A model generated the notes under the pieces. That model was not told the DNA's origin. It made no database searches and was given only the letters and a program-made list of their open reading frames with translations. Below, piece after piece: positions 50,561-60,402 of a stretch of 64,000 nucleotides of DNA. Source of the stretch: Plecoglossus altivelis (taxonomy: Eukaryota; Chordata; Actinopteri; Osmeriformes; Plecoglossidae); assembly GCA_036571765.1 (NCBI GenBank), contig BROE01000014.1, positions 3,893,440 to 3,957,439 on the forward strand, in the 5' to 3' direction. The first letter of the stretch is position 1. The number at the start of each line of letters is the position of its first letter. Position numbers and translations under genes: made by a program.

Positions 50561-52880
50561 CCTAGCCACTTTGTCAATGGTTAGCTAGCCGGCTAGCTCT
50601 GACTAAGGCACCAGTTACCACTTACAGGTAGGCATTTAACATTACCCAACACAAACTATTATCATTTACACAACTCATCTGACTTGCTGCTGATCAAATT
50701 AATCCTGTCTTTGAGAACACGGACACTGAAAAGTGCAGTTCCTGGCACTTCGGCATCAAATGTGGTGCTTTGCCGCCAGTGTATTCCAGGTGTAAATCTT
50801 TCAGCAGGAATAGCACAAAAAGAGCCCTGTATTGCTATAATTCAGAGCACCACACAAGCCTGTGGCACTAGTTTGGTTATACGCAATATCCGCGGAAGAC
50901 AAAGACAGACCAACTTAGGTACCAACGGGCGACCTTCGTGGCTGTAAAATGTATCCAATGTGGAAGTGGCTTCAAATGCAACATCGTCTATGATCGCAAG
51001 AGGATATCGAACCACACAACAAAGTCAAATTTTGCTTTCACAATTATCAGCAGGATTCCCTTCTTCTTGTACGATGGTACTTGTAGTCCATCTGAAAAGA
51101 ATTGGACAATGATGTATATATGAGGCCTCAAAGACCAGTATATTTGGGGGTGTGGATGGCTTGATTGACAGGTCTAATATCCAGGGGCATAGAGAAGAAA
51201 GGCCATTAGCGAAGTGGGCATGTTCCATGTCCTCTGCTTCTCCCATCCCTTCCCAACTCCGTCCTCTGATCCAAATTGGTCACTTCTGGCTCCAAAAATC
51301 AAACATGCTGACCAGGAAGTGCAAAAATCAAGGCTTTAAAGTGGGCTTTCACAAACAAACGGATGTCACCATGACTATGTCCACTATACAATGGACAATC
51401 TAAGGCATTCAGTTAACTGTTAAAAGCCACAACCAATGGCACACCATTGGCTTCTGGGGCTTGAGCCCTGATTGTTTTCTCAAAATCTCTGAATCTTACG
51501 GGTTAAATATTGGGTTGTCATTATTAGCCAAATATGAATCCAACGAAATACTTACATCACATGAAGCTCCAAAAAAACAATGGTGCTCATATATAGAAAA
51601 CATTTTAGCTTGCGTGCTCTGCACCCTCGCATTATACATGGAAGTGCCTACCTGACCTCACATCAAATATCGAGTACATTCTAGGTTTGGTGTGAGTTTA
51701 ACAACATAAAAATACTGAATTCCACTACTGTACTATGCATGTAAAAAGTCATTGTTAATTAAGGGGGGGAGATGGTGTTACACAACACACCACCAGAGCC
51801 TATCTTTGAGCCAGAAAAAAACATGGACTATGCCGATTGGTTTGTGCTTGCTTGCATGAAGGCAGGACAAAATCCAACTTGAGCAGCGGAGGAGGAGCAT
51901 TGTGTACAAACAAAATGTGACTTATTTTAAACATGACTTAAATAATTATTTAAACATCTAAGTTTTAGGGTCAGATAATCTTGTATGTATATCCTTTGAT
52001 ACAACATTAATAAAAATAATGGATACTTCAGTATTGATCCTCCCACATCTACATCTTACTCATCAACTGCATCATGGGCACTGTGCCGTATCTATAATTC
52101 CAGGAAACTGTATGTGCATGTGTCACTTAGTTCATCATGAGCACTGTAGAGTATGTATTTATAGTTCTAGGATTTAATGTGTCTCACCAATGTCTGATCA
52201 CTGATTGCATCACAGGCACTTTGCATTAGTTTAAACAATGTGGTGAATCATCATTGAATACTTATATGAAATTACAGAACACGTATTTATTATTTTGGTT
52301 GTGACTAGTATAATAAAATGATCCTTATATGGACAGGTCATTATTATCCTCATACTAAAACAATCCTTATAATAAGACGATCACTTGAAGCACGAGTTTG
52401 GTACAATGCTTTAACGTTCCTATTTGGAAAACTAGAGCGCCAGGTTGTTGCCTCCAACAGCAACGTATACTCTGGGGAAGGTAATTATGACAATACCCCT
52501 ACAGTGATCAGCAAAGGCTACCTCGAATAGAACCACAATTGACCATTGATTTTCTGATGGATAGTAAAATACCAAACATTTGCAAAGATTCCTCGTAATC
52601 AATGGCTCTACCAGGCTTGATGAGTTTGACCGTGCGTGGGTTACTAGTAAATGGGTCATGTTGTTTGACTGGATTTTAAAGAAAATCCAGTATTTTTTAA
52701 AAGTAATGTGTAAAGGACCAAAGGCTCGGCTACCTTGGCTACAGTAATACAATTTATATCGTAATCGTTCATTTGGCCAGTCTCTACCTATAGCTAGATC
52801 TAGTAAATTGGCTAGCTCACAGTTACAAACATTCGAATGTCGAACAGAATGTGTTCCAGTTGTTGGAATGACTGTGGATG

Positions 52881-52908
52881 ACTATAGATACAATACTGTA
52901 TCTATAGT
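52881..52908. repeat. perfect 12-bp inverted repeat, 4-nt loop
   Basis: ACTATAGATACA, ATAC, TGTATCTATAGT. It lies in a TATA-rich stretch that runs to about 52975. Confidence 0.8.
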
Positions 52909-53594
52909 TACTATATATATCCTATAGATAGACTATACGATACTATACGATACTATATTATACTATACTGTAGACATTCTTAGTGTAGTAGAGCTAAGCT
53001 AGTAAGGCCTAATAACATGTTCGATTAGAAAGTAACGCTTAGACGTTGTTGTGTTAGCAGGAGCCAAGGGGTTAGATAAAATTCAAAGTGAAAACGAATT
53101 ATAAGCGTGTATGATTTGTTTAGCCACCGATTTTTAGCTGACGGTGCCCAAAATCACATGCACTAAATGCTTAACACTTGCTAGACACTGATGCTATCAA
53201 GCTAGCTAAAGCTAAGACTAACTAAAGACAGGAAGCCAGCACGTTTTTTCCCATTGATACTTAAGCAAGATATGGGTGTCCAATTCACTTACCAGTATGA
53301 TCGTGCCCTATCCTTGATGTGTATTTCGTTGCATGTAATTTTCGATATAAATGTGGGTCGCTCAAGCGAGTAACAGGATGTTTTGATATCCTGACAGAGC
53401 ACTCAAACCTATCACACTTTTTCTTCTTCCGTCAGATTACTTGGGAACAGACGACAAACCGGCGTATTCCGTCGAACGTGGTAGTCCCTCAAAAGTGAAG
53501 CCATAGTGCGTATAATATTTTTTTTCTATACATTTTTCCAATATTTTTGGTCATAATTATCCTGCTGGTGCTCTTTTAAAAAACGTTTCTGACG

Positions 53595-54760
53595 ATGGAA
53601 AAGGGGTGAGTGTTCGGAGTTTAATTCCTTGACCCATCAAAACGGTTGTGAATCTGTTTTTAATTTTTTGGGCAAAAACAAATTTCGTCTTGTTATTTTG
53701 TTTTCTCGATGTTTACACACAAACCAGAAAACGACTGGATATTTTATATTAGCACATCTATGTGCTAACACATTTTAGCCGCCGGTGGGGCAACATGATT
53801 CACTTCTATCTAGGAATACCCTATCCAGCAGCGCATCACATTTTCTGTAATGGAAAGGGCACCCTCTGTGGCATTGCCATCTAGTGGTCGCATAAAGGGT
53901 GTTTAATAACATAATGTAACAGTACTTTTTTTTTTACAGCTATCTTAACCATGGAATGCAGAATACCTGTGTCAGACAAGGGGATGAAAAGTTAAGGCAG
54001 GTAAGTCATTTTAGACATTTTTGGTAAAAACTTCCGTAATCTTCATCAAACATAGTGTATTAATCATCATATTATGTTGTCTGTCTTTAATAGTTATACT
54101 CAGAGGTCATCTAAATTCAGTCATGTGACTACCTGCACCAGCACCTTGGATGATAGCCCTGTGGTTTATGAAAACTCTAGTTACCAGATGGCAGAGCAAG
54201 GGGGAGGATAGAGTGGGTCAGACGTTTGTGGAAATGGAGTGGAAGTAGTTTGGTCAATGGCCCAGGAAGTTGAGGCTAGGAATGAGAAGGATGGAGAGAA
54301 AAGAGGCACAGTAGATAAGAAGGAGACTGGAGAATCAGACAGGAAAGAGGAGACTGCAAAGGGTGGAGTCGCTCCACTTAAAACTGCAGGGAGAAAAAAG
54401 ATGGATGATGGTGGCACTGAAGTGGCAGGATCTGTAAAGGGGGATAAAGGCAGCTTTAACAGGGTTGATGAGAAAAGAAAGGATGAAGAGGAAAAGGAAG
54501 AAGGGGTTGTTCGGGAAAGAAAGGTCACAAAAAGGAAGAGGGTGGCTGGGGGACAGAATGAAGATGTGACTCAGGATAAACTACCCCTACAGGCTTCGCC
54601 CAAGAGGAAGCCAGGAATGAGACCCAGACAGCGAGCTGAGCTTGGAGCAATGGTGACCTCGGCAGTCTCCTACGGGAAGATTGACATGGCAAGACTGCTG
54701 AAAAGGATACAAGAAAAGATACCAAAAGGGCCACTATGTGAGTTATGGGTTCCATTGTAG
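53595..54760 (+). CDS. unrecognised Lys/Glu-rich protein, exons 1-3, with an in-frame TAG
   Basis: Exon 1 is 53595-53605 (ATG GAA AAG GG), exon 2 is 53940-54000 and exon 3 starts at 54104 after CTCAG. The phases fit (2, then 0). Exon 3 stays open to 54760 except for one TAG at 54209-54211 (codon 60), which falls between AEQGGG and SGSDVCGNG. The protein is rich in Lys, Glu, Arg and Gly, with basic KRKR-type stretches. A less charged region follows near the end (RAELGAMVTSAVSYGKIDMARLL). A GTGAGT donor at 54738 lets exon 3 splice in phase 1 to the exon at 54826; otherwise it ends at a TAG at 54758. I do not recognise the family. The TAG may be a nonsense mutation, a sequence error, or a sign that my exon 3 is two exons. 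Confidence 0.55.
53767..53924 (+). repeat. 158-bp dispersed repeat, copy 1
   Basis: Nearly identical to 59540-59697, same orientation, both starting 'aacacattttagccgc' and ending 'taacagta'. This copy sits in intron 1 of the plus-strand gene, ending just before the T-run of the exon 2 acceptor. The family is not known. Confidence 0.8.
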
Positions 54761-54794
54761 TTATTATAATGCGTCATAGCTACATTACATTTGG

Positions 54795-57700
54795 ATGATC
54801 CCTTTGATGTATTGCGTTTCTGTAGTATTTGTGTTGCTGGCTTTAAAATTCATCTGCCCAGCGTGGAGTGAACCAGTCGTTCACTCCATGCTAGAAAGAA
54901 ATGGTAAGTATCCCTTTTTTGGTTGTGGCCAGATTCGACCTAACAAAATTTTGAACTTTGGTACTTGTATTTCAAAGTATTGATGCATTCTGTAATTATG
55001 TAATGCTGATTTCTCCAAAGAGTCTCTCACTTCAAGTTGTTTAGAATTACAGTACTGGATTGCATGGTCATTTTCAAAGTAATTTCTATTTCTGTGTCTA
55101 GCAACAACTGGCCCACCGAATCTCACATGTGCAATCACGAATAACACCGTCTGCAATGAGCTGACCGCCATATATCAGAGCAACTCTATGAAGTGGACTA
55201 ACTCTAAAATGCGGACTAAGCCGATGTTAAACTGCAGTTTGAAGCATCCATCCATCCATTTTCTTCCGCTTATCCGGGGCCGGGTCGCGGGGGCAGCAGT
55301 CTGAGCAGGGAGGCCCAGACTTCCTTCTCCACGCACACCACCTCCAGCTCCTCCGGGGGGATCCCGAGGCGTTCCCAGGCCAGCCGAGAGACATAGTCCC
55401 TCCAGCGTGTCCTGGGTCTTCCCCAGGGCCGCCTCCCGGTAGGACATGCCCGGAACACCTCCCGAGGGAGGCGTCCAGGAGGCATCCGAAACAGATGCCC
55501 GAGCCACCTCAGCTGGCTCCTCTCGACGTGGAGGAGCAGCGGCTCTACTCCGAGCTCCTCCTGTGTGACCGAGCTCCTCACCTTATCTCTAAGGGAGCGC
55601 CCAGCCACCCTGCGGAGAAAACTCATTTCGACCGCTTGTATCCGCGATCTCGTCCTTTCGGTCATTACCCAAAGTTCATGACCATAGGTGAGAGTAGGAA
55701 CGTAGATAGACCGGTAAATTGAGAGCTTTGCCTTCCGGCTCAGCTCCTTCTTCACCACGACGGACCGGTACAGAGAGCGCATCACTGCGGCCGCNCCCCC
55801 GGAATCTGTGAGAAACTCTCCCGGAGGTGCGAGTTGAAGACCTCGCTGACAGAAGGCTCCGCCAGACGTTCCCAACAGACCCTCACGATACGCTTGGGCC
55901 TGCCAGGTCTGTCCGACTTCCTCCTCCACCAGCGGATCCAGCTCACGACCAGGTGGTGATCGGTTGACAGCTCCGCCCCTCTCTTTACCCGAGTGTCCGA
56001 GACACGTGGCCGGAGGTCAGAGGACACGACAACAAAGTCGATCATCGACCTTCGGCCTAGGGTGCCCTGGTGCCACGTGCACTGATGGACACCCTTGTGC
56101 TCGAACATGGTGTTCGTTATGGACAAACTGTAACTAGCACAGAAGTCCAACAACAAAACACCGCTCGGGTTCAGATCGGGGGGACCGTTCCTCCCAATCA
56201 CACCTCTCCAGGTGTCACTGTCGTTACCCACATGGGCGTTGAAGTCCCCCAGCAGAACAATGGAGTCCCCGGTCGGTGCACTATCCAGTACCCCTCCCAG
56301 GGACCCCAAGAAGGCCGGGTACTCTGCACTGCTGTTCGGCCCATAGGCCGATACAACAGTGAGAGACCTGTCCCTGGCTTGAAGGCGCAGGGACACGACC
56401 CTCTCGTCTACCGGGGTAAACCCCAACACGTGGCGGCTGAGCCACGGGGCTATGAGCAAGCCCACGCCAGCCCGCCGCCTCTCCCCGCGAGCAACGCCAG
56501 AGAAATGTAGGGTCCAGCCTCTCTCGAGGATAATGGACCCAGAACCCAGGCTGTGCGTGGAGGTGAGGCCGACTATATCTAGCCGGTAACGCTCTACCTC
56601 CCGCACAAGCTCGGGCTCCTTTCCTGCCAGCGAGGTGACATTCCATGTCCCCAGCGCTAGAGACCGTGTGCATGGCCTCGGTCGTCCAGGCACCTGCCCC
56701 TGACCGCCGCCCAAAACACACTGCACCGGCCCCCTACGGTCCTTCCTGTGGGTGGTGGGCCTGCAGGAAGGTGATCCCACGTCGCCTTTTCGGGCTATAC
56801 CCGGCCGGGTCCCGTGGGCAAAGACCCGGCCACCAGGCGCTCACCTGCGAGCACCCATCCCAGGCCTGGCTCCAGGGTGGGGCCCCGGTAACGCCACTCC
56901 GGGCGACGTAACGATTCTCCTTAGTTTTGTCGTCATAGGGGTTTTTGTTGAACCGCACTTAGTCTGGCTAGTCACCTAGGACCAGTTTGCCATGTGAAAC
57001 CCTACCAGGGGCTTATTGCCCCCGACAACATAGCTCCTGGGATCATTCAAGCACTCAAACCCCTCCACCACGTTAAGGTGGCGGTTCAAGGAGGGGCAGT
57101 TTGAAGCAGCTAGAGCCTAATCAGCCATGTCAAGATGGTGATCGGTTTATCGTTCCTCTTGTGTGCCTAAACTCGGTGTGCCCAAAAATTGACATCGAAG
57201 GATGTGGGGAATCCTTTCACTATGTTGAGACAGGTACTGTTTGAACTTTGAAATTTATTCTTAATGGAGACAAATTGACTTCATGATGTATATTGATAAG
57301 GCAATTTTGACTTATTTAGTGTGCCCAAGATTTGAGGCGTCTCAAGACAAAGGTCAGGATGGTAAGTTATAGTTGTGTAATCATGCATCACTACCTAGAA
57401 ATTGCACCAATTTTATAACACCTAAATAAGTGGATCGAAATGCATTTGGATTGAAATGGCCTGTTTTTGTATCACCTCGACAATGATCAAGACCCTTATA
57501 CAGTATTGATGCGTTCTGTAATTATGCAATTCTGATTTCTACAAAGAGTCTCTCACTTCCGACCCTTATACAGCAGTTGATCCGTTATCTAATGAGAACA
57601 CCAGCTCAAACAGGACTTCTGTGGTTCCTGGTAAGTAGGATTCACTTGTACCCTAAATCACAGCTTTTGGCATAACACAGTTTTGTTATAACAGACAATC

Positions 57701-58400
57701 GCAGCCACTTTTGGTTCTGAAGTCCTTACTCTGCATCAATTCTCTTATTCAACAGCGTGTTCATTATTAGTGGTGTTACCTATAATCCTGTCTTGATTGT
57801 TCTTTTGCTTCCAATTCTATCTTTTTATCAAGATTCTTATTGACAGTTTTTCCAACATGTTATTTGTCCCCACAGGCAGCATCGTTGTTGTGGTACTTGT
57901 GATAGGCTGCGTGATGTTTGTTGTTCACAGAGTTTTGAGGTGTGTTTTAGCAATACGAATTGAATGCTAATTTTCAAACATGAATGAGTATATGTCCGCG
58001 TACAGCTAAGACTTACAATGACCTCTATAGTTGCAGACGAAACTCAGGGGAAGACCAAAATAGGTGAGGACATTATTGATCCATTGCAGTCTTGCGAGAT
58101 TTTTTTTTCCCATTGGTGGATGTACAGCATGTTATGCATACTGATCCAATATGTTTTTGCTACAGAGACACCGACGAGAATGAGCTCACACACATTAATA
58201 ACAGATGTTTGAACAACGAGACCATTGAGAAGTGAGTAAAAATGCAACAAAAAATTATTACATTTTATTAGACCAATTTGAAACCTCCATATTTCGGTCC
58301 ATTCAGTGGTGGAACAGATCTAAAGGATGCTGATGATGGGACAGCAGGCAGCGAGCCTCTTCTTCAAGGACAGACTGGTACAGAGAATTTCTCTCTTTGA
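54795..58400 (+). CDS. unrecognised type I membrane receptor-like protein, ectodomain exon split by a retrotransposon
   Basis: Read from the ATG at 54795, exons are 54795-54903, 55102-55246 joined to 57109-57233, 57320-57361, 57574-57630, 57876-57939, 58031-58063, 58166-58231 and 58307-58400. The sum is 735 nt, 244 aa. All borders are GT-AG and phases agree (1,1,1,1,2,2,2). The N-terminus (MIPLMYCVSVVFVLLALKF) is a signal peptide. The ectodomain has seven cysteines within about 80 residues plus N-glycosylation sites. GSIVVVVLVIGCVMFVV is the transmembrane helix, and about 65 acidic/Asn-rich residues form the tail. Exon 2 (270 nt, phase 1-1) is interrupted at 55247-57095 by a non-LTR element; removing it and one copy of the 13-bp duplication restores the frame. 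Upstream exons 53595-54737 can splice into 54826 in phase, giving a 469-codon product instead. I cannot name the family; a cytokine or immune receptor is a guess. Confidence 0.7.
55234..55246 (+). repeat. target-site duplication, left copy
   Basis: gcagtttgaagca; the identical 13 bp recurs at 57096-57108, bracketing the non-LTR insertion. Confidence 0.9.
55270..55795 (-). pseudogene. C-terminal part of a non-LTR polyprotein
   Basis: Open frame reading MRSLYRSVVVKKELS, then TYGHELWVMTERTRSRIQ and RWLGHLFRMP, then a basic GRRPWGRPRTRWRDYV stretch. This is the region that follows the RT catalytic core in this type of element. The core motif with its YxDD-like centre is not present. Confidence 0.75.
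55782..56780 (-). pseudogene. apurinic-type endonuclease part of a non-LTR polyprotein
   Basis: Endonuclease/exonuclease/phosphatase-fold motifs in order: LGTWNVTSL, DIVGLTSTHS (where many relatives have a Glu), VVSAYGPNSS, LLGDFNAHVGN, MIDFVVVSSDL and LSTDHHLVVSW. These supply the metal-binding Asn, Asp and the catalytic Asp-His. The frame runs into the N at 55796. The first residues at 56780 are read from a codon that may not be the real start. Confidence 0.8.
57096..57108 (+). repeat. target-site duplication, right copy
   Basis: gcagtttgaagca, identical to 55234-55246. The exon resumes directly after it in the expected frame. Confidence 0.9.
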
Positions 58401-58780
58401 ACCGATCGATGGAAAGAAAGTACTTCGAAAGTGACTCTTCGATTCTAATTTCTAATGCAACATAAATGATGTGTAAGTTGCTAAAGTAACAAACTGCCCT
58501 CACCCATTACCAAAATAATGTTTTTAGACATCTGTACATTCCATGTATTGTTGGAAAGCTATGATGTTTGTGATTCTATTGATATGAACCATTTCATGAT
58601 TGAGCCGCAACAGCAAGTTTTATCAATATATTTGTCCGACCACCAACATGTAAAACAATGTGAAAGCAAAGACAGCTCACCTATCAAAGTTCCGATTCTG
58701 GTTACATTCTCTTTGGTGTGATACATTTACTATTTTTGTAGTGTTTATATATTACATTTAGCTTTGCATTAACATATCTT
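58401..58780. other. 3' flank of the receptor-like gene
   Basis: Probable 3' UTR. No clear AATAAA within 300 bp was noticed, and no other gene. Confidence 0.4.
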
Positions 58781-59183
58781 TTATAACCAACTGTGTGTGT
58801 GTGTGTGTGAATGTGTGCACCATAATTGTGAAGTGACGTATTGTCAAGTATGGTTACCCATACTCGAAATTTACCTCTGCATTTAACCCATCCAAGCGCA
58901 CACACAGCAGTGAGTAGTGTGCAACCGCACGCGCACACACACACAGTGAACATACACCCGGAGCAGTGGGCAGCTATTGCTCCAGCGCCCGGGAAGCAAT
59001 TGGGGGTTCGGTGCCTTGCTCTAGGGCACCTCAGTCATGGTATTGAAGGCAGAGAGAGTGCTGTTTATTCACAATCCCCACCTTCAATTCCTGCCGGTGC
59101 GAGATTCGAACCAGCAACTTGCAACTTGCAACTTGCAGGGTACAAGCCCAACTCCCTAACCATTAGGCCACGACTTCCCCTTA
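58781..59183 (-). mobile_element. tRNA-headed SINE, minus orientation
   Basis: On the minus strand the head reads GTGGCCTAATGGTTAGGGAG (A-box region), then after three direct repeats of 'aagttgc' a B box GGTTCGAATCTC. The body runs to a (GT)n stretch on the plus strand at about 58790-58810. It is different in sequence from the SINEs at 5483 and 39128. Confidence 0.7.
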
Positions 59184-59539
59184 ATAGAGCATGGAGTTGA
59201 ACAAAATGAAAACATTTTATTTAATTGTGTTGCTTCTGTTACTCCAAACCAGTAGGACTAACAGGGGTCCTGACAAAAGAGGAAATGTACTTTGAGTAGG
59301 CTTTATTTGGGAGTTTTTGTTGAGTTTGACAGGAATGAGAACCGTTTTTAAGATGTAACTAACTGCACTAGTTCACACTCAACCTGTGATCACCTGGTAT
59401 TTACTATTTAACTATTAATTATCCTTTTGCAAGCTCTAATACTGCTCTCATCTCTCTCAAACTCATTTGGCATGCAATTTTGTATCAGAAAGGAACGTCC
59501 AGTTCATACCATTGTAAGTGCACCTATAGTGCACACCAC

Positions 59540-59697
59540 AACACATTTTAGCCGCAGGTGGGGCATCATGATTCACTTCTATCTAGGAATACCCTATCCA
59601 GCACTGCATAACATTTTCTGTAATGGAAAGGGCACCCTTTATGGCATTGCCATCTAGTGGTCCCATAAAGGGTGTTTAATAACATAATGTAACAGTA
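59540..59697 (+). repeat. 158-bp dispersed repeat, copy 2
   Basis: Nearly identical to 53767-53924 (scattered single-base differences, no gaps needed). Located between the receptor-like gene and the CA repeat. Confidence 0.8.
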
Positions 59698-59795
59698 TCC
59701 CTTTTCCACTGGAAAGGCACCCAGAGGGCACCACACTGCACACTGGCACACTGCAGAGGGCCCTTCGTCATGACTCATGAGTCCATCACTGCACA

Positions 59796-59797
<2 letters not shown>

Positions 59798-59876
<79 letters not shown>
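59798..59876. repeat. (CA)n microsatellite, about 39 units
   Basis: Uninterrupted CA dinucleotides for 79 bp. The Cys/Val ORF on the minus strand here is an artefact of this repeat. Confidence 0.97.
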
Positions 59877-59878
<2 letters not shown>

Positions 59879-60402
59879 GAATTATAGTTTAGATACTTTC
59901 TTTATTCTGTAGTTTGTCAAGTCAACTGATATGTGATAATGAGGTAAGGCTTTCATTATAGAGTAATTACTGGCAATTGCCAAAAGAACATATGAATACA
60001 AACGTATGTTAATCAATATACAAAATACGTAACACAAATACGCACATTTCTATAACATTTTGTACATGAAAATGGTTAATACAGCCTATTAGTATCTCAA
60101 CGTTGGACAATAGAAACTATTTAATGTGGCTTATAAACAGGGCACTGACAGGATTCATGTATTCTCATCCCTCGTGCTTTAACATTCACATTCACTCAGT
60201 AACGAATCATGGCATTTATCAGAATCATAAAGTGGCAAAACTCTGCACTTCACTTTTGTTGATATTAACTCTGAGATGTTCATCTTGCTCATTGTTTCCA
60301 TTCCAGATGACCTGAGGCTGAATCTTAAACCGAACCTCTGAAGCCAGCTGTGCGGCAATGGACAATTGTTCATAAAGAATTGCCTTCACTTCTGACGATC
60401 CC
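59877..60402. other. 3' flank of the GPCR gene
   Basis: Probable 3' UTR of the minus-strand GPCR. No other gene seen. Confidence 0.5.

Larger units (their letters stand above)
49464..53594. other. intergenic, no gene seen; palindromes and a diverged repeat
   Basis: No supported coding frame in about 4 kb. Two hairpin-type palindromes (49527-49554, 52881-52908) and one copy of a diverged dispersed repeat (50365-50560) are listed separately. The right end is the presumed promoter of the plus-strand gene that starts at 53595. Confidence 0.45.
55247..57095 (-). mobile_element. non-LTR retrotransposon, minus orientation, internally deleted
   Basis: The 5' end is at 57095 and the 3' end is an ATGGATGGATGGATG tail at 55247-55260. 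A perfect 13-bp target-site duplication flanks it. It encodes an endonuclease part (55782-56780) joined through an N at 55796 to the segment following the reverse transcriptase core (55270-55795). The central RT region is absent. The element sits inside the ectodomain exon of the receptor-like gene in reverse orientation. Its clade is uncertain; the sequence type is very common in teleosts. Confidence 0.88.

Noticed and set aside
54181..54528. Minus-strand Ser/Pro/Phe-rich frame
   Set aside because: Antisense of the Lys/Glu-rich exon 3.
56070..56510. Plus-strand 146-codon frame
   Set aside because: Antisense of the retrotransposon endonuclease.
59566..59874. Minus-strand frame with a long Cys/Val repeat
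   Set aside because: Produced by the (CA)n microsatellite.
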